The notes beneath the pieces were generated by a model. It worked only from the letters and a program-made list of their open reading frames with translations. It was not told where the DNA came from and searched no databases. A DNA stretch of 48,547 nucleotides from a virus. Made by a program: the position numbers and the translations under genes. Position 1 is the stretch's first letter. Each line of letters starts with the position of its first letter. Below are positions 8,142 to 15,389 of the stretch, piece after piece. The stretch is from positions 1-48,547 of IMG/VR virus record IMGVR_UViG_3300027851_001147, one strand, 5' to 3'.

Positions 8142-8194
8142 GGCGAACCTGAAGTTCCCGCGTGGTTCGCCATTGCGTCCCTTAAAGGTTCGCC
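8142..8194. repeat. GGCGAACC / GGTTCGCC repeat cluster before the HTH gene
   Basis: GGCGAACC at 8142..8149 is followed by its reverse complement GGTTCGCC at 8164..8171 and again at 8187..8194. Similar bases (GAAGTT) follow the first and third copies. The cluster lies in the upstream region of an excisionase-like HTH gene, so it may be an operator or a recombination-directing site. Confidence 0.55.
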
Positions 8195-8246
8195 ACCCGA
8201 AGTTTGGAATCACACCTGTTCCCCAACAACGTCACAGGAGCATTCC

Positions 8247-8510
8247 ATGCAGACACCAACCAGCAGCATTCCCCGGTCGCCCCAGCAGGCGATCAACACC
8301 ATGTCACCCGGTGATCGCCGGGTGCTCAACGAAAACGAACTGGCCCAGCGGTGGGGCGTCAGCCCCAAGACTTTGCAGCGCTGGCGCAGCGAAGGTCGCG
8401 GCCCGCGCTACCTGAAGCTGTCCAAGCGCGTCGGCTACCCCGTGGACGCGGTCATCCAGTTCGAGCGCGAGGCGCTGCACGACTCGACGTCCGAGCGCGC
8501 GGCGGTCTGA
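8247..8510 (+). CDS. AlpA/excisionase-like helix-turn-helix protein
   Basis: An 87-aa protein with a winged-helix MerR/AlpA-type DNA-binding domain at residues about 25..75: VLNENELAQRWGVSPKTLQRWRSEGRGP, then YLKLSKRVGYPVDAVIQFE. A-LA-xWxVS-xTL-xWR-xGxGPxxxKL is the AlpA pattern. AGGAG lies 8 nt before ATG 8247. Such proteins act as excisionases or as activators of integrase and early genes. It is the first gene after the recombinase cassette terminator and appears to lead the replication operon, with GGTTCGCC repeats upstream as possible binding sites. Confidence 0.82.
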   Translation: MQTPTSSIPRSPQQAINTMSPGDRRVLNENELAQRWGVSPKTLQRWRSEGRGPRYLKLSKRVGYPVDAVIQFEREALHDSTSERAAV

Positions 8511-8521
8511 GGAGCGATGCC

Positions 8522-8998
8522 ATGAAGGACATCACCATTTTCCCCGCTGACATCGCAGAGATGTCCGTCGGCCAGTTGGCCGCGCTGCCCGCTATGCAGA
8601 AGGCCGAGATCGACAGGAACCTCGACGAGGCTCTCGACTGGCTCAAGAAGGCGCGCACCAAGTTCGACGCGGCACTCGACGCCGCCTACGGCGAGCAGGC
8701 CCGTACCGCGCTGCGTGAATCCGGCCGTGACTTCGGCACCGCCCACATCAGCGATGGCCCGTTACACCTGAAGTTCGAGCTGCCTAAGAAGGTCAGCTGG
8801 GATCAGAAGCAACTGACCGAAATCGCCGAACGCATCGTCGCCTCAGGCGAGAAGGTCGAGGGTTACCTCGACATCAAGTTGTCCGTCTCCGAATCCCGCT
8901 TCACGAACTGGCCGCCTGCCTTGCAACAGCAGTTCGCCGCCGCTCGCACTGTGGATTCCGGCAAGCCGTCTTTCACCCTTTCCATCGATTCGGAGTAA
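8522..8998 (+). CDS. Unknown early phage protein, 158 aa
   Basis: A soluble protein not recognised by function. Residues about 20..60 form a charged helix (PAMQKAEIDRNLDEALDWLKKA), followed by a strand-rich part (GPLHLKFELPKKVSWDQKQ) and a helical segment with KVEGYLDIKLSVSESRFTNWPPALQQQF near the C-terminus. Weak GGAG before ATG 8522 overlaps the previous stop region. Its stop runs into the next start (TAATG), showing tight coupling in the early operon. Similar proteins are common next to recombination genes of siphophages, but their role is not known to me. Confidence 0.75.
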   Translation: MKDITIFPADIAEMSVGQLAALPAMQKAEIDRNLDEALDWLKKARTKFDAALDAAYGEQARTALRESGRDFGTAHISDGPLHLKFELPKKVSWDQKQLTEIAERIVASGEKVEGYLDIKLSVSESRFTNWPPALQQQFAAARTVDSGKPSFTLSIDSE

Positions 8999-9003
8999 TG
9001 ACC

Positions 9004-9285
9004 ATGAGCACCAACCTCATCGCTTCGCTACGTCAACAGCTGCCGTCCATCTACGGTGAACACCTTCCCAACGAAATCCGGTATCGCCGCGCGGACGGCC
9101 AGGACGTCGTCGTCCCGCTCGATGCCGCCACGGTCGACGAACTGGCCTTCGCCATCCAGACGGCCAACGCGGAATCGCTGGCGCTCGGCCGCCGCCGTAC
9201 CGCGCTGGAAGAACTCCACACGGAGGTGCGCAAGCGCGCCGCGCGTGGGGCCGACCGCATCGCCGACGTGTCGTGGGAGGGCTGA
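9004..9285 (+). CDS. Small unknown early phage protein, 93 aa
   Basis: A soluble protein with no recognised domain: an N-terminal basic helix (NLIASLRQQLPSIYGEHLP), a central beta hairpin (IRYRRADGQDVVVPLDAATV) and a C-terminal helix (LGRRRTALEELHTEVRKRAARGA). ATG 9004 is preferred over ATG 8998 because GGAG (8992..8995) then sits 8 nt upstream. It lies between the 158-aa protein and the antirepressor in the same operon. Confidence 0.68.
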   Translation: MSTNLIASLRQQLPSIYGEHLPNEIRYRRADGQDVVVPLDAATVDELAFAIQTANAESLALGRRRTALEELHTEVRKRAARGADRIADVSWEG

Positions 9286-9287
9286 TC

Positions 9288-10046
9288 ATGAGCGCGATCA
9301 TTCCCTTCCAGTTCGAAGCGCACGCCGTGCGCGTCCAGGTCGATGATCAGGGGCAGCCGTGGTTCAACGCCACCGATGTCTGCGATGCCCTGGAAATGGG
9401 CAATCCGTCTCAGGCGATCAAGACGCACGTCGATGCCGAGGATCTCCAGAAACTGGAGACCCTTACGGCGGGTGGCCGTCAGCGCCAGAACCACGTCAAC
9501 GAATCGGGCCTCTACGCCCTGATCCTCGGCAGCACCAAGGACGCCGCCAAGCGTTTCAAGCGCTGGGTGACCAGCGAGGTGCTGCCCGCGATCCGCAAGA
9601 CCGGCGGCTACACCGTGCCCGGCGCACTGGCGACCTTGCCCGCGCCGACCCACGACCGGGTTTCCGCGATCCTGCTGATCGGTGAGGCCGTGGCGAAGGT
9701 GCCGGGCGTGAAACCGGGCATCGCGGCGGCGGCGACGCTGACCTGCATTCAGGAGAACACGGGCATCACCACCGAGGTGCTGCGCCGCGCGCTGCCATCG
9801 GCCAACGAACCGATCTGCGCCCTGAACGCCACGCAGCTCGGCAAACTGCTCAACCGCTCGGCGAAGGCCACGAACCAGATGCTGGCGGCCGGCGGCTTTC
9901 AGTTCCGCAACGAGCGCGACGAATGGGAGCTGACCGAGGCCGGTGAGGCGTGGGCCGAGGCTATGCCGTACTCGCGCAACGGCCACAGTGGCTACCAGAT
10001 TCTCTGGAATCCCGCCGTCGCCGAGCAGTTGAAGGAGGCCGCGTGA
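9288..10046 (+). CDS. Bro-N domain antirepressor
   Basis: A 252-aa protein. Residues about 5..105 form a Bro-N (prophage antirepressor) domain: PWFNATDVCDALEMGNPSQAI, then NHVNESGLYALILGSTKDAAKRFKRWV and EVLPAIRKTGGY. The C-terminal half (from about residue 165) looks like a second DNA-binding domain (LNATQLGKLLNRSAKATNQMLAAGGFQ), similar to phage antirepressor C-terminal domains. GGGAGG lies 7 nt upstream of ATG 9288. Members bind DNA or repressors and promote lytic growth. With ImmA upstream, the phage appears to have two routes to counter its repressor. The stop overlaps the ATPase start. Confidence 0.88.
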   Translation: MSAIIPFQFEAHAVRVQVDDQGQPWFNATDVCDALEMGNPSQAIKTHVDAEDLQKLETLTAGGRQRQNHVNESGLYALILGSTKDAAKRFKRWVTSEVLPAIRKTGGYTVPGALATLPAPTHDRVSAILLIGEAVAKVPGVKPGIAAAATLTCIQENTGITTEVLRRALPSANEPICALNATQLGKLLNRSAKATNQMLAAGGFQFRNERDEWELTEAGEAWAEAMPYSRNGHSGYQILWNPAVAEQLKEAA

Positions 10047-10891
10047 TGAGCCTCCCCATCATCTCCGCGAAGCAGCGCATGGCCGAGCGCAAGGGCGTCA
10101 AGCTGCTGATGCTGGGCAAGTCCGGCATCGGCAAGACCACCCGGCTCAAAGACCTCGATCCGAAGACCACGCTGTTCATCGACATCGAGGCCGGTGACTT
10201 GGCAGTGGCCGACTGGCCGGGCGACACCATCCGACCGGCGTCCTGGCCCGAGAGCCGCGACTTCTTCGTGTTCCTCGCGGGCCCGGACAAGTCGCTGCCG
10301 CCGGAGTCTGCCTTCTCGCAGGCGCACTACGACCACGTCATCGAGAAGTTCGGCGACGCGACGCAGCTCGACCGCTACCAGACGTTCTTCCTCGACTCTA
10401 TCACGCAGTTGTCGCGCCAATGCTTCGCGTGGTGCAAGACGCAGCCCGGTGCAACCAGCGACCGCTCCGGCAAGCCTGATCTGCGCGGTGCCTACGGCCT
10501 GCTGGGCCAGGAAATGGTGAGTGCCTTGACCCACCTGCAGCACGCACGCGGCAAGAACGTGGTGTTCGTGGCCATCCTCGACGAACGCCTCGATGACTAC
10601 AACCGCAAGGTGTTCGTGCCGCAGATTGAAGGCAGCAAGACCAGCCTGGAGCTGCCCGGCATCGTCGACGAGGTCGTGACGCTGGCCGAGATCAAGGCCG
10701 AGGACGGCAGCGCCTACCGCGCCTTCGTCACCCACACCGTCAATCCCTACGGCTTCCCGGCCAAAGACCGCAGCGGTCGTCTCGACCTGCTGGAGCCGCC
10801 GCATCTCGGCGCGCTGATCGCCAAGTGCGCGGGCGCATCCGCTACGCCCGCCAGCGCCGCCACCCCCACACACATCGAATCTCAGGAGTAA
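10046..10891 (+). CDS. Sak4-like RecA-fold ATPase (single-strand annealing/recombinase)
   Basis: A 281-aa ATPase with Walker A GKSGIGKTT (residues 24..32) and Walker B-like TFFLDSI (D117). The layout, a small core with an early P loop and an acidic TLFIDIEAGDL strand, fits the AAA_24/Sak4 group of phage RecA-like proteins that anneal or pair single strands with the help of an SSB. Start overlaps the antirepressor stop (TGATG). The next gene encodes a probable SSB and a PD-(D/E)XK nuclease follows two genes on, which together give a phage recombination module. Confidence 0.82.
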   Translation: MSLPIISAKQRMAERKGVKLLMLGKSGIGKTTRLKDLDPKTTLFIDIEAGDLAVADWPGDTIRPASWPESRDFFVFLAGPDKSLPPESAFSQAHYDHVIEKFGDATQLDRYQTFFLDSITQLSRQCFAWCKTQPGATSDRSGKPDLRGAYGLLGQEMVSALTHLQHARGKNVVFVAILDERLDDYNRKVFVPQIEGSKTSLELPGIVDEVVTLAEIKAEDGSAYRAFVTHTVNPYGFPAKDRSGRLDLLEPPHLGALIAKCAGASATPASAATPTHIESQE

Positions 10892-10896
10892 TCGCA

Positions 10897-11520
10897 ATGA
10901 CCGCATGGAATGACTTCAACGATGCCGACGCCCAGCAATCTGGCTTCGATCTGATCCCCAAGGGCACCACTGTCCCGGTGCGCATGACCATCAAGCCCGG
11001 TGGCTACGATGACCCGTCGCAGGGCTGGGGCGGCGGCTACGCCACCGAGTCCTTCGAGACCGGCTCCATCTATCTCGCGGCCGAATTCGTGGTCACCGCT
11101 GGCGACCACGCCAAACGCAAGATGTGGTCGAACATCGGGCTGCACTCCAAGAAGGGGCCGATCTGGGGCCAGATGGGGCGCAGCTTCATCCGTGCCGCGC
11201 TGAACAGCGCACGCAACGTCCACCCGCAGGACAACGGCCCTCAGGCCGCCGCCGCGCGCCGCATCCAGGGCTTCCACGAACTGGATGGCCTTGAGTTCCT
11301 GGCCCGTGTCGACATCGAGAAGGACGGCAAGGGCCAGGATCGCAACGTGGTCAAGGTGGCGGTCGAACCGGATCACCCCGACTACGCCAAGTTGATGGGC
11401 GTGCCGCCCAAGGCGTCGGGCGGCGGCACGTCCGGCGCTCCGGCGCAGGCAGCCCCCGCGTATCAGACACCGGCTCTGCAACGCGCACCCGTGACGGGCA
11501 AGCCGTCTTGGGCTCAGTGA
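10897..11520 (+). CDS. Probable phage single-stranded DNA-binding protein
   Basis: A 207-aa protein. The N-terminal 150 residues are strand-rich (FDLIPKGTTVPVRMTIKPGG, YLAAEFVVTAGDHAKRKMWSN, LDGLEFLARVDIEKDGKGQ) as in OB-fold proteins, with a basic helix between. The tail is glycine/proline/alanine-rich and disordered (GGGTSGAPAQAAPAYQTP), ending in a hydrophobic tip, an SSB-like layout. Proteins of this type (DUF669-like) lie next to Sak4 in many phages. Assignment rests on layout and neighbour; there is no catalytic motif. AGGAGTAATCGCA precedes ATG 10897. Confidence 0.68.
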   Translation: MTAWNDFNDADAQQSGFDLIPKGTTVPVRMTIKPGGYDDPSQGWGGGYATESFETGSIYLAAEFVVTAGDHAKRKMWSNIGLHSKKGPIWGQMGRSFIRAALNSARNVHPQDNGPQAAAARRIQGFHELDGLEFLARVDIEKDGKGQDRNVVKVAVEPDHPDYAKLMGVPPKASGGGTSGAPAQAAPAYQTPALQRAPVTGKPSWAQ

Positions 11521-11527
11521 GGGGGCG

Positions 11528-12028
11528 ATGAAATGCTGGGTCTGCAAACGACAGGCCCGGGGCTACGGCCACACCGACAACCGCCACGGTGTGGGCGATC
11601 CCCGGCGCTATCCCATCGACTGGGTGTTCTGTTCCCGTCGCTGCCAGGATGTATTTCACACGCTGTACGGCAACTGGCAGCGGGCCAAGGAAGGTCGCAT
11701 CGACAAGACGGAGGTCGCCATGATTGATCCGTCTGATGTCGAACTGGCCGCAATGCGCCAGTGCCTCAAGGCCTTCGGCGAAGCAGCGGGCGAGATCGGC
11801 TTCACCAAGCCGCTGGGCGATTACTCCGAAGCCGAGGCCCTGCGGGTAATCGACGCCATCGTCACTTGCTGGTCGGACGCAATGGTCGCGCACCACGAGT
11901 CCAGCAAGTTTCCGCCCGTGCGGGGCTTGCCGCCCACGCCCGATCCGCTGGCACCCGAAGCCGCCAATCCGTTCGCGGATCTGGAGGACGACCTGCCCTG
12001 GGAAGAACCGAAGGGGAAAAAGCCATGA
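11528..12028 (+). CDS. DUF6511 zinc-finger protein
   Basis: A 166-aa protein. The N-terminal 45 residues hold two cysteine pairs, CWVC (C3, C6) and CSRRC (C35, C39), separated by GYGHTDNRHGVGDPRRYPIDWVF, consistent with a treble-clef/FCS-like zinc finger. This matches the DUF6511 pattern seen in phages. The middle is helical, and the tail is acidic (FADLEDDLPWEEPKGKKP), an end resembling the SSB C-terminal peptide and possibly used for protein contacts. Its TGA overlaps the ATG of the nuclease gene, suggesting joint function in recombination or replication. Confidence 0.75.
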   Translation: MKCWVCKRQARGYGHTDNRHGVGDPRRYPIDWVFCSRRCQDVFHTLYGNWQRAKEGRIDKTEVAMIDPSDVELAAMRQCLKAFGEAAGEIGFTKPLGDYSEAEALRVIDAIVTCWSDAMVAHHESSKFPPVRGLPPTPDPLAPEAANPFADLEDDLPWEEPKGKKP

Positions 12029-12762
12029 TGGACTTCAATTCCTCATCGAGCATCGCGGGCCAGGTCACCGCCCTGGTCGACGCCGGTTTGCAGCAGGCCC
12101 GCGCCCGCCAGTCTGAGCGCCAGTACCTCGGGGCCTCGCGCCTCGGGGTGGCCTGCGAGCGTGCGCTGCAGTTCGAGTACGCCAAGGCTCCCATCGACCA
12201 CGGGCGCGACACCCCGGGGCGGATGTTGCGCATCTTCGAACGTGGCCACGTCATGGAAGACTGCATGGTTGCGTGGCTGCGCGACGCGGGTTTCGACCTG
12301 CGCACCCGCAAGTCAGACGGAGAGCAGTTCGGTTTCTCGGTGGCTGACGGTCGCCTGCAGGGTCACGTCGACGGCGTCATCGTCGCGGGCCCCGAGGGCT
12401 TCGCCTATCCCGCGCTCTGGGAGTGCAAATGCTTGGGCAACAAGTCCTGGAGCGATCTGGAAAAAAAGGGGCTGGTCATCTCCAAGCCCATCTACGCCGC
12501 GCAAGTGGCGATCTACCAAGCCTATCTCGAACTGCACGAGCACCCGGCGATCTTCACGGCCCTCAACGCCGACACGATGGAGATCTACACCGAGCTCGTG
12601 CCCTTTGACGCGGCGCTGGCCCAGCGCATGTCGGATCGGGCGGTGAAGGTCATCACGGCCACCGAGGCGGGCGAGCTCCTGCCGCGCGCCTTCAACGACC
12701 CGACCCACTTCGAGTGCCGGATGTGTGCGTGGCAAGACCGCTGCTGGAGGACACAAGCATGA
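12025..12762 (+). CDS. Cas4-like PD-(D/E)XK exonuclease
   Basis: A 245-aa nuclease. Motifs are in order: GHVDG with D116, then ECK (E133-x-K135), then Q160 in YAAQVAIYQAYLE, the RecB-family motif QxxxY. Four cysteines, C44 in the N-terminal helix and C231, C234 and C240 near the C-terminus (CRMCAWQDRC), are placed as the 4Fe-4S ligands of Cas4/AddB-type nucleases. It would resect double-stranded ends for the Sak4-SSB pair. Start ATG 12025 overlaps the DUF6511 stop, and its own stop overlaps the next ATG. No cas genes or CRISPR array are present, so this is a phage recombination enzyme. Confidence 0.86.
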   Translation: MMDFNSSSSIAGQVTALVDAGLQQARARQSERQYLGASRLGVACERALQFEYAKAPIDHGRDTPGRMLRIFERGHVMEDCMVAWLRDAGFDLRTRKSDGEQFGFSVADGRLQGHVDGVIVAGPEGFAYPALWECKCLGNKSWSDLEKKGLVISKPIYAAQVAIYQAYLELHEHPAIFTALNADTMEIYTELVPFDAALAQRMSDRAVKVITATEAGELLPRAFNDPTHFECRMCAWQDRCWRTQA

Positions 12763-12986
12763 ACACCACGACTTTGAATCATGTGCTCGGCGAGCAACTG
12801 ATCGACGTACGCCAGGCTGCACTGATGTTCAACCTGCCCTCGTACTGGCTCTCGCAAGCGAAGGAACGCAAGCAGCGTCGCATTCCCCATTACCGCGTCG
12901 GCAAGCTCGTGCGGTTCAAGCCTGCAGAGCTGGAAGCGTGGATTGTCGGGCAGCAAGCGTCTGGCGAGGAGTCTGCGGATGCTTGA
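12759..12986 (+). CDS. Small excisionase-like HTH protein
   Basis: A 75-aa protein with a helix-turn-helix of the AlpA/MerR type: LIDVRQAALMFNLPSYWLSQ, then RIPHYRVGKLVRFKPAELEAWI. The pattern RIPxxRVGKxVRFxxxELExW is typical of the family. Start overlaps the nuclease stop (ATGA), and its own end overlaps the primase start by 8 nt. It may help load the primase-helicase at an origin or regulate the operon; it is the second such protein in the phage. Confidence 0.8.
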   Translation: MNTTTLNHVLGEQLIDVRQAALMFNLPSYWLSQAKERKQRRIPHYRVGKLVRFKPAELEAWIVGQQASGEESADA

Positions 12987-15261
12987 TTTCAACGACACGC
13001 AAAAGCCCGCTCCTCGTGACGTCGATGCCGAACGCGATGCAATCCGCGAGGCATTGCTCTCGCGGCTGGAATCGGTACTGGCAACGCTGTTCCCTGCAGG
13101 CAAGAAGCGCGGTGGCAAATTCCTGATCGGCGACGTGCTCGGTAGTCCGGGTGACAGCCTGGAAGTCGTGCTCACTGGTGACAAGACCGGTCTGTGGACG
13201 GATCGCGCCACTGGCGACGGCGGCGACATTTTCTCCCTGATCGCGGCCCACCTCGGCATCGATGCGCACACCGACTTCCCACGCGTGCTCGATACCGCGA
13301 CCGAACTGGTCGGGCGTGCTCCGGCGACTCTGGCGCGCAGGAGCAAGAAGGATGCTCCCGTCGATGACCTCGGCCCGGCCACCGCGAAGTGGGACTACCT
13401 CGATGCGGCGGGACATCTCATCGCCGTCGTCTACCGCTACGACCCGCTCGGGCAAAGGAAGCAGTTCCGACCCTGGGATGCCAAGCGGCGCAGGATGGCA
13501 CCGCCCGATCCGCGCCCGCTCTACAACCAGCCGGGGATGAGCAGTGCCGCGCAGGTGGTGTTGGTCGAAGGCGAAAAATGCGCGCAGGCGCTGATCGACG
13601 CGGGCATCGTGGCCACCACGGCGATGCACGGCGCGAACGCCCCGGTCGACAAGACCGACTGGTCGCCGCTTTCGGCCAAGGCGGTGTTGATCTGGCCCGA
13701 CCGCGACAAACCGGGCTGGGACTACGCGGCACAGGCGGCGCAGGCCATCCTGTCGGCGGGTGCGAAGTCCTGCCACATCCTCTATCCGCCCGAGGAGGCT
13801 GCCGAGGGCTGGGACGTGGCGGACGCCATCGCCGAGGGCTTCGATGTCGCCACCTTTCTCACCCACGGCCCACGCTTGCAGATGCACGACGTGGCCGATG
13901 ACATTGATCCGGTGGTCAGCAGCGACGAATCCGTCTGGGGTACGGAGGATGCGCTGGCGCTGTCCTTCACCCGCCGCTACCACCGTGACTGGCGTTACGT
14001 GGCTGGCTGGGGCAAGTGGCTGGTGTGGGACGGCCAACGCTGGCGCACCGAGGACACGCTGGCCGCCACCGACCTGATCCGAAGCGTCTGCCGCCAGACC
14101 GCCGTCCGCGCCGATAACCCCAAGGTCGCGGCGAAGCTCGCCAGCGCCAGCACGGTCGGTGGTGTGGAGCGGCTGGCGCGCGCTGACCGCAGGCACGCGG
14201 CCACCACCGACGAGTGGGACGCCGATCCGTGGCTGCTCAACACGTCGGGCGGCGTGGTCGATCTCAAGACAGGCCGGATGCGCCCGCACGAGCGCGCCGA
14301 CCGGATGACCAAGATCACCACAGCCACACCCAGCGGCGACTGCCCGACGTGGAAGCAGTTCATCGACGAGGTCACGGGCGGCGAAAAGGAACTTCAGTCC
14401 TACCTGCAACGAATGGTCGGTTACGCGCTGACTGGCTCGACGCAGGAGCACGCGCTGTTTTTCCTGTACGGCACGGGCGCGAACGGCAAGTCGGTGTTCG
14501 TGAACACCTTGGCCACCATCCTCGGCGACTACGCGACCAATGCGCCGATGGACACCTTCATGGAGACGCGCACCGACCGGCACCCGACCGATATGGCGGG
14601 GCTGCGCGGAGCACGCTTCGTGGCGGCCATCGAAACCGAACAGGGCAAGCGCTGGGCCGAATCCAAGCTCAAGAACCTGACCGGTGGCGACAAGATCTCT
14701 GCGCGCTTCATGCGCCAGGACTTCTTCGAGTTCTTCCCGCAGTTCAAGTTGTTCGTGGCGGGCAACCACAGGCCCGCCATTCGCAACATCGACGAGGCGA
14801 TGAAACGCAGGCTGCACCTGATCCCTTTCACGATCACCGTGCCGCCAGAGCGCCGTGACAAGAACCTGCAGCAGAAGCTCCTGGCCGAACGTGACGGCAT
14901 CTTGGCGTGGGCCGTACAGGGTTGCCTCGACTGGCAACGCCACGGACGACTCTCCCCGCCGCAGCGGGTGGTGGACGCCACCGAGGAGTATTTCGAAGCC
15001 GAGGATGCGTTGGGCCGCTGGCTCGATGAGCGCTGCGTGCGCGAGGCCAACGCCAAGTCGCTTACGGCAGAACTGTTCAACGACTGGAAGCCGTGGGCCG
15101 AGGCAGCAGGCGAATTCACCGGTTCGCAGAAGCGCTTTGCCGATCTGCTGCTCAACCGGGGCTTGGACAAATGGCGCAACGGCATGGGCTTGCGCGGGTT
15201 TCAGGGCATTGGCCTCAAGTACCCGCCAGCACCCACCTACACCCCTTACGCCGATGACTGA
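12979..15261 (+). CDS. P4-type primase-helicase (TOPRIM plus SF3/D5)
   Basis: A 760-aa replication protein. The N-terminal half holds a TOPRIM-like primase part: LVEGEKCAQALIDAG near residue 196 and IWPDRDKPG with D241 and D243. The C-terminal half is a D5_N plus superfamily 3 helicase: Walker A GTGANGKS at 498..505, then EQGKRWAESKLKNLTGGD and a sensor segment FKLFVAGNHRP with basic KRRLHLIPF. No N-terminal zinc finger is evident. GAGGAG lies 7 nt before ATG 12979. It would initiate phage replication; the inverted-repeat element just after it is a candidate origin. Confidence 0.93.
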   Translation: MLDFNDTQKPAPRDVDAERDAIREALLSRLESVLATLFPAGKKRGGKFLIGDVLGSPGDSLEVVLTGDKTGLWTDRATGDGGDIFSLIAAHLGIDAHTDFPRVLDTATELVGRAPATLARRSKKDAPVDDLGPATAKWDYLDAAGHLIAVVYRYDPLGQRKQFRPWDAKRRRMAPPDPRPLYNQPGMSSAAQVVLVEGEKCAQALIDAGIVATTAMHGANAPVDKTDWSPLSAKAVLIWPDRDKPGWDYAAQAAQAILSAGAKSCHILYPPEEAAEGWDVADAIAEGFDVATFLTHGPRLQMHDVADDIDPVVSSDESVWGTEDALALSFTRRYHRDWRYVAGWGKWLVWDGQRWRTEDTLAATDLIRSVCRQTAVRADNPKVAAKLASASTVGGVERLARADRRHAATTDEWDADPWLLNTSGGVVDLKTGRMRPHERADRMTKITTATPSGDCPTWKQFIDEVTGGEKELQSYLQRMVGYALTGSTQEHALFFLYGTGANGKSVFVNTLATILGDYATNAPMDTFMETRTDRHPTDMAGLRGARFVAAIETEQGKRWAESKLKNLTGGDKISARFMRQDFFEFFPQFKLFVAGNHRPAIRNIDEAMKRRLHLIPFTITVPPERRDKNLQQKLLAERDGILAWAVQGCLDWQRHGRLSPPQRVVDATEEYFEAEDALGRWLDERCVREANAKSLTAELFNDWKPWAEAAGEFTGSQKRFADLLLNRGLDKWRNGMGLRGFQGIGLKYPPAPTYTPYADD

Positions 15262-15385
15262 CACAACCGCGTCTGACGGATCGGACGGACTACGTCGTAA
15301 CTCCTACACGTGCGCGTGCGCGCGCCTCATGGAAGGTTTCGATACGACCCGTCCGATCCGTCAGACCAGCCAAAACAAGGACTGA
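15254..15385 (+). CDS. Small ORF spanning the inverted-repeat element (uncertain)
   Basis: A 43-aa frame starts inside the primase stop region (ATGACTGA) and ends just before the RuvC-like gene. The peptide contains SDGSDG and a cysteine pair (CAC) and has no recognised domain. Its sequence is dictated by the DNA structure it covers, an 18-bp inverted repeat and an alternating purine-pyrimidine tract, so it may be only incidentally open. Coupling to the primase stop would let it be translated. Confidence 0.3.
   Translation: MTDTTASDGSDGLRRNSYTCACARLMEGFDTTRPIRQTSQNKD
15271..15366. repeat. 96-bp element: 18-bp perfect inverted repeats flanking a Z-DNA-prone tract
   Basis: GTCTGACGGATCGGACGG (15271..15288) is perfectly inverted as CCGTCCGATCCGTCAGAC (15349..15366). 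Each arm holds two GACGG units, so it also looks iteron-like. Between the arms lies a 21-nt run (15305..15325) of strictly alternating pyrimidine and purine. It fills the gap between primase-helicase and resolvase genes. Candidate roles are replication origin, cruciform regulatory site or structured RNA. Confidence 0.8.
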
Positions 15386-15389
15386 CACC

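Noticed and set aside
12025-12762. Cas4 as part of a CRISPR-Cas system
   Set aside because: No repeat-spacer array and no other cas gene are visible. The neighbours are phage recombination genes.
12916-15264. A 782-codon open frame on the minus strand opposite the primase-helicase gene
   Set aside because: The plus strand has clear TOPRIM and SF3 helicase motifs; the minus frame has none and no ribosome site.
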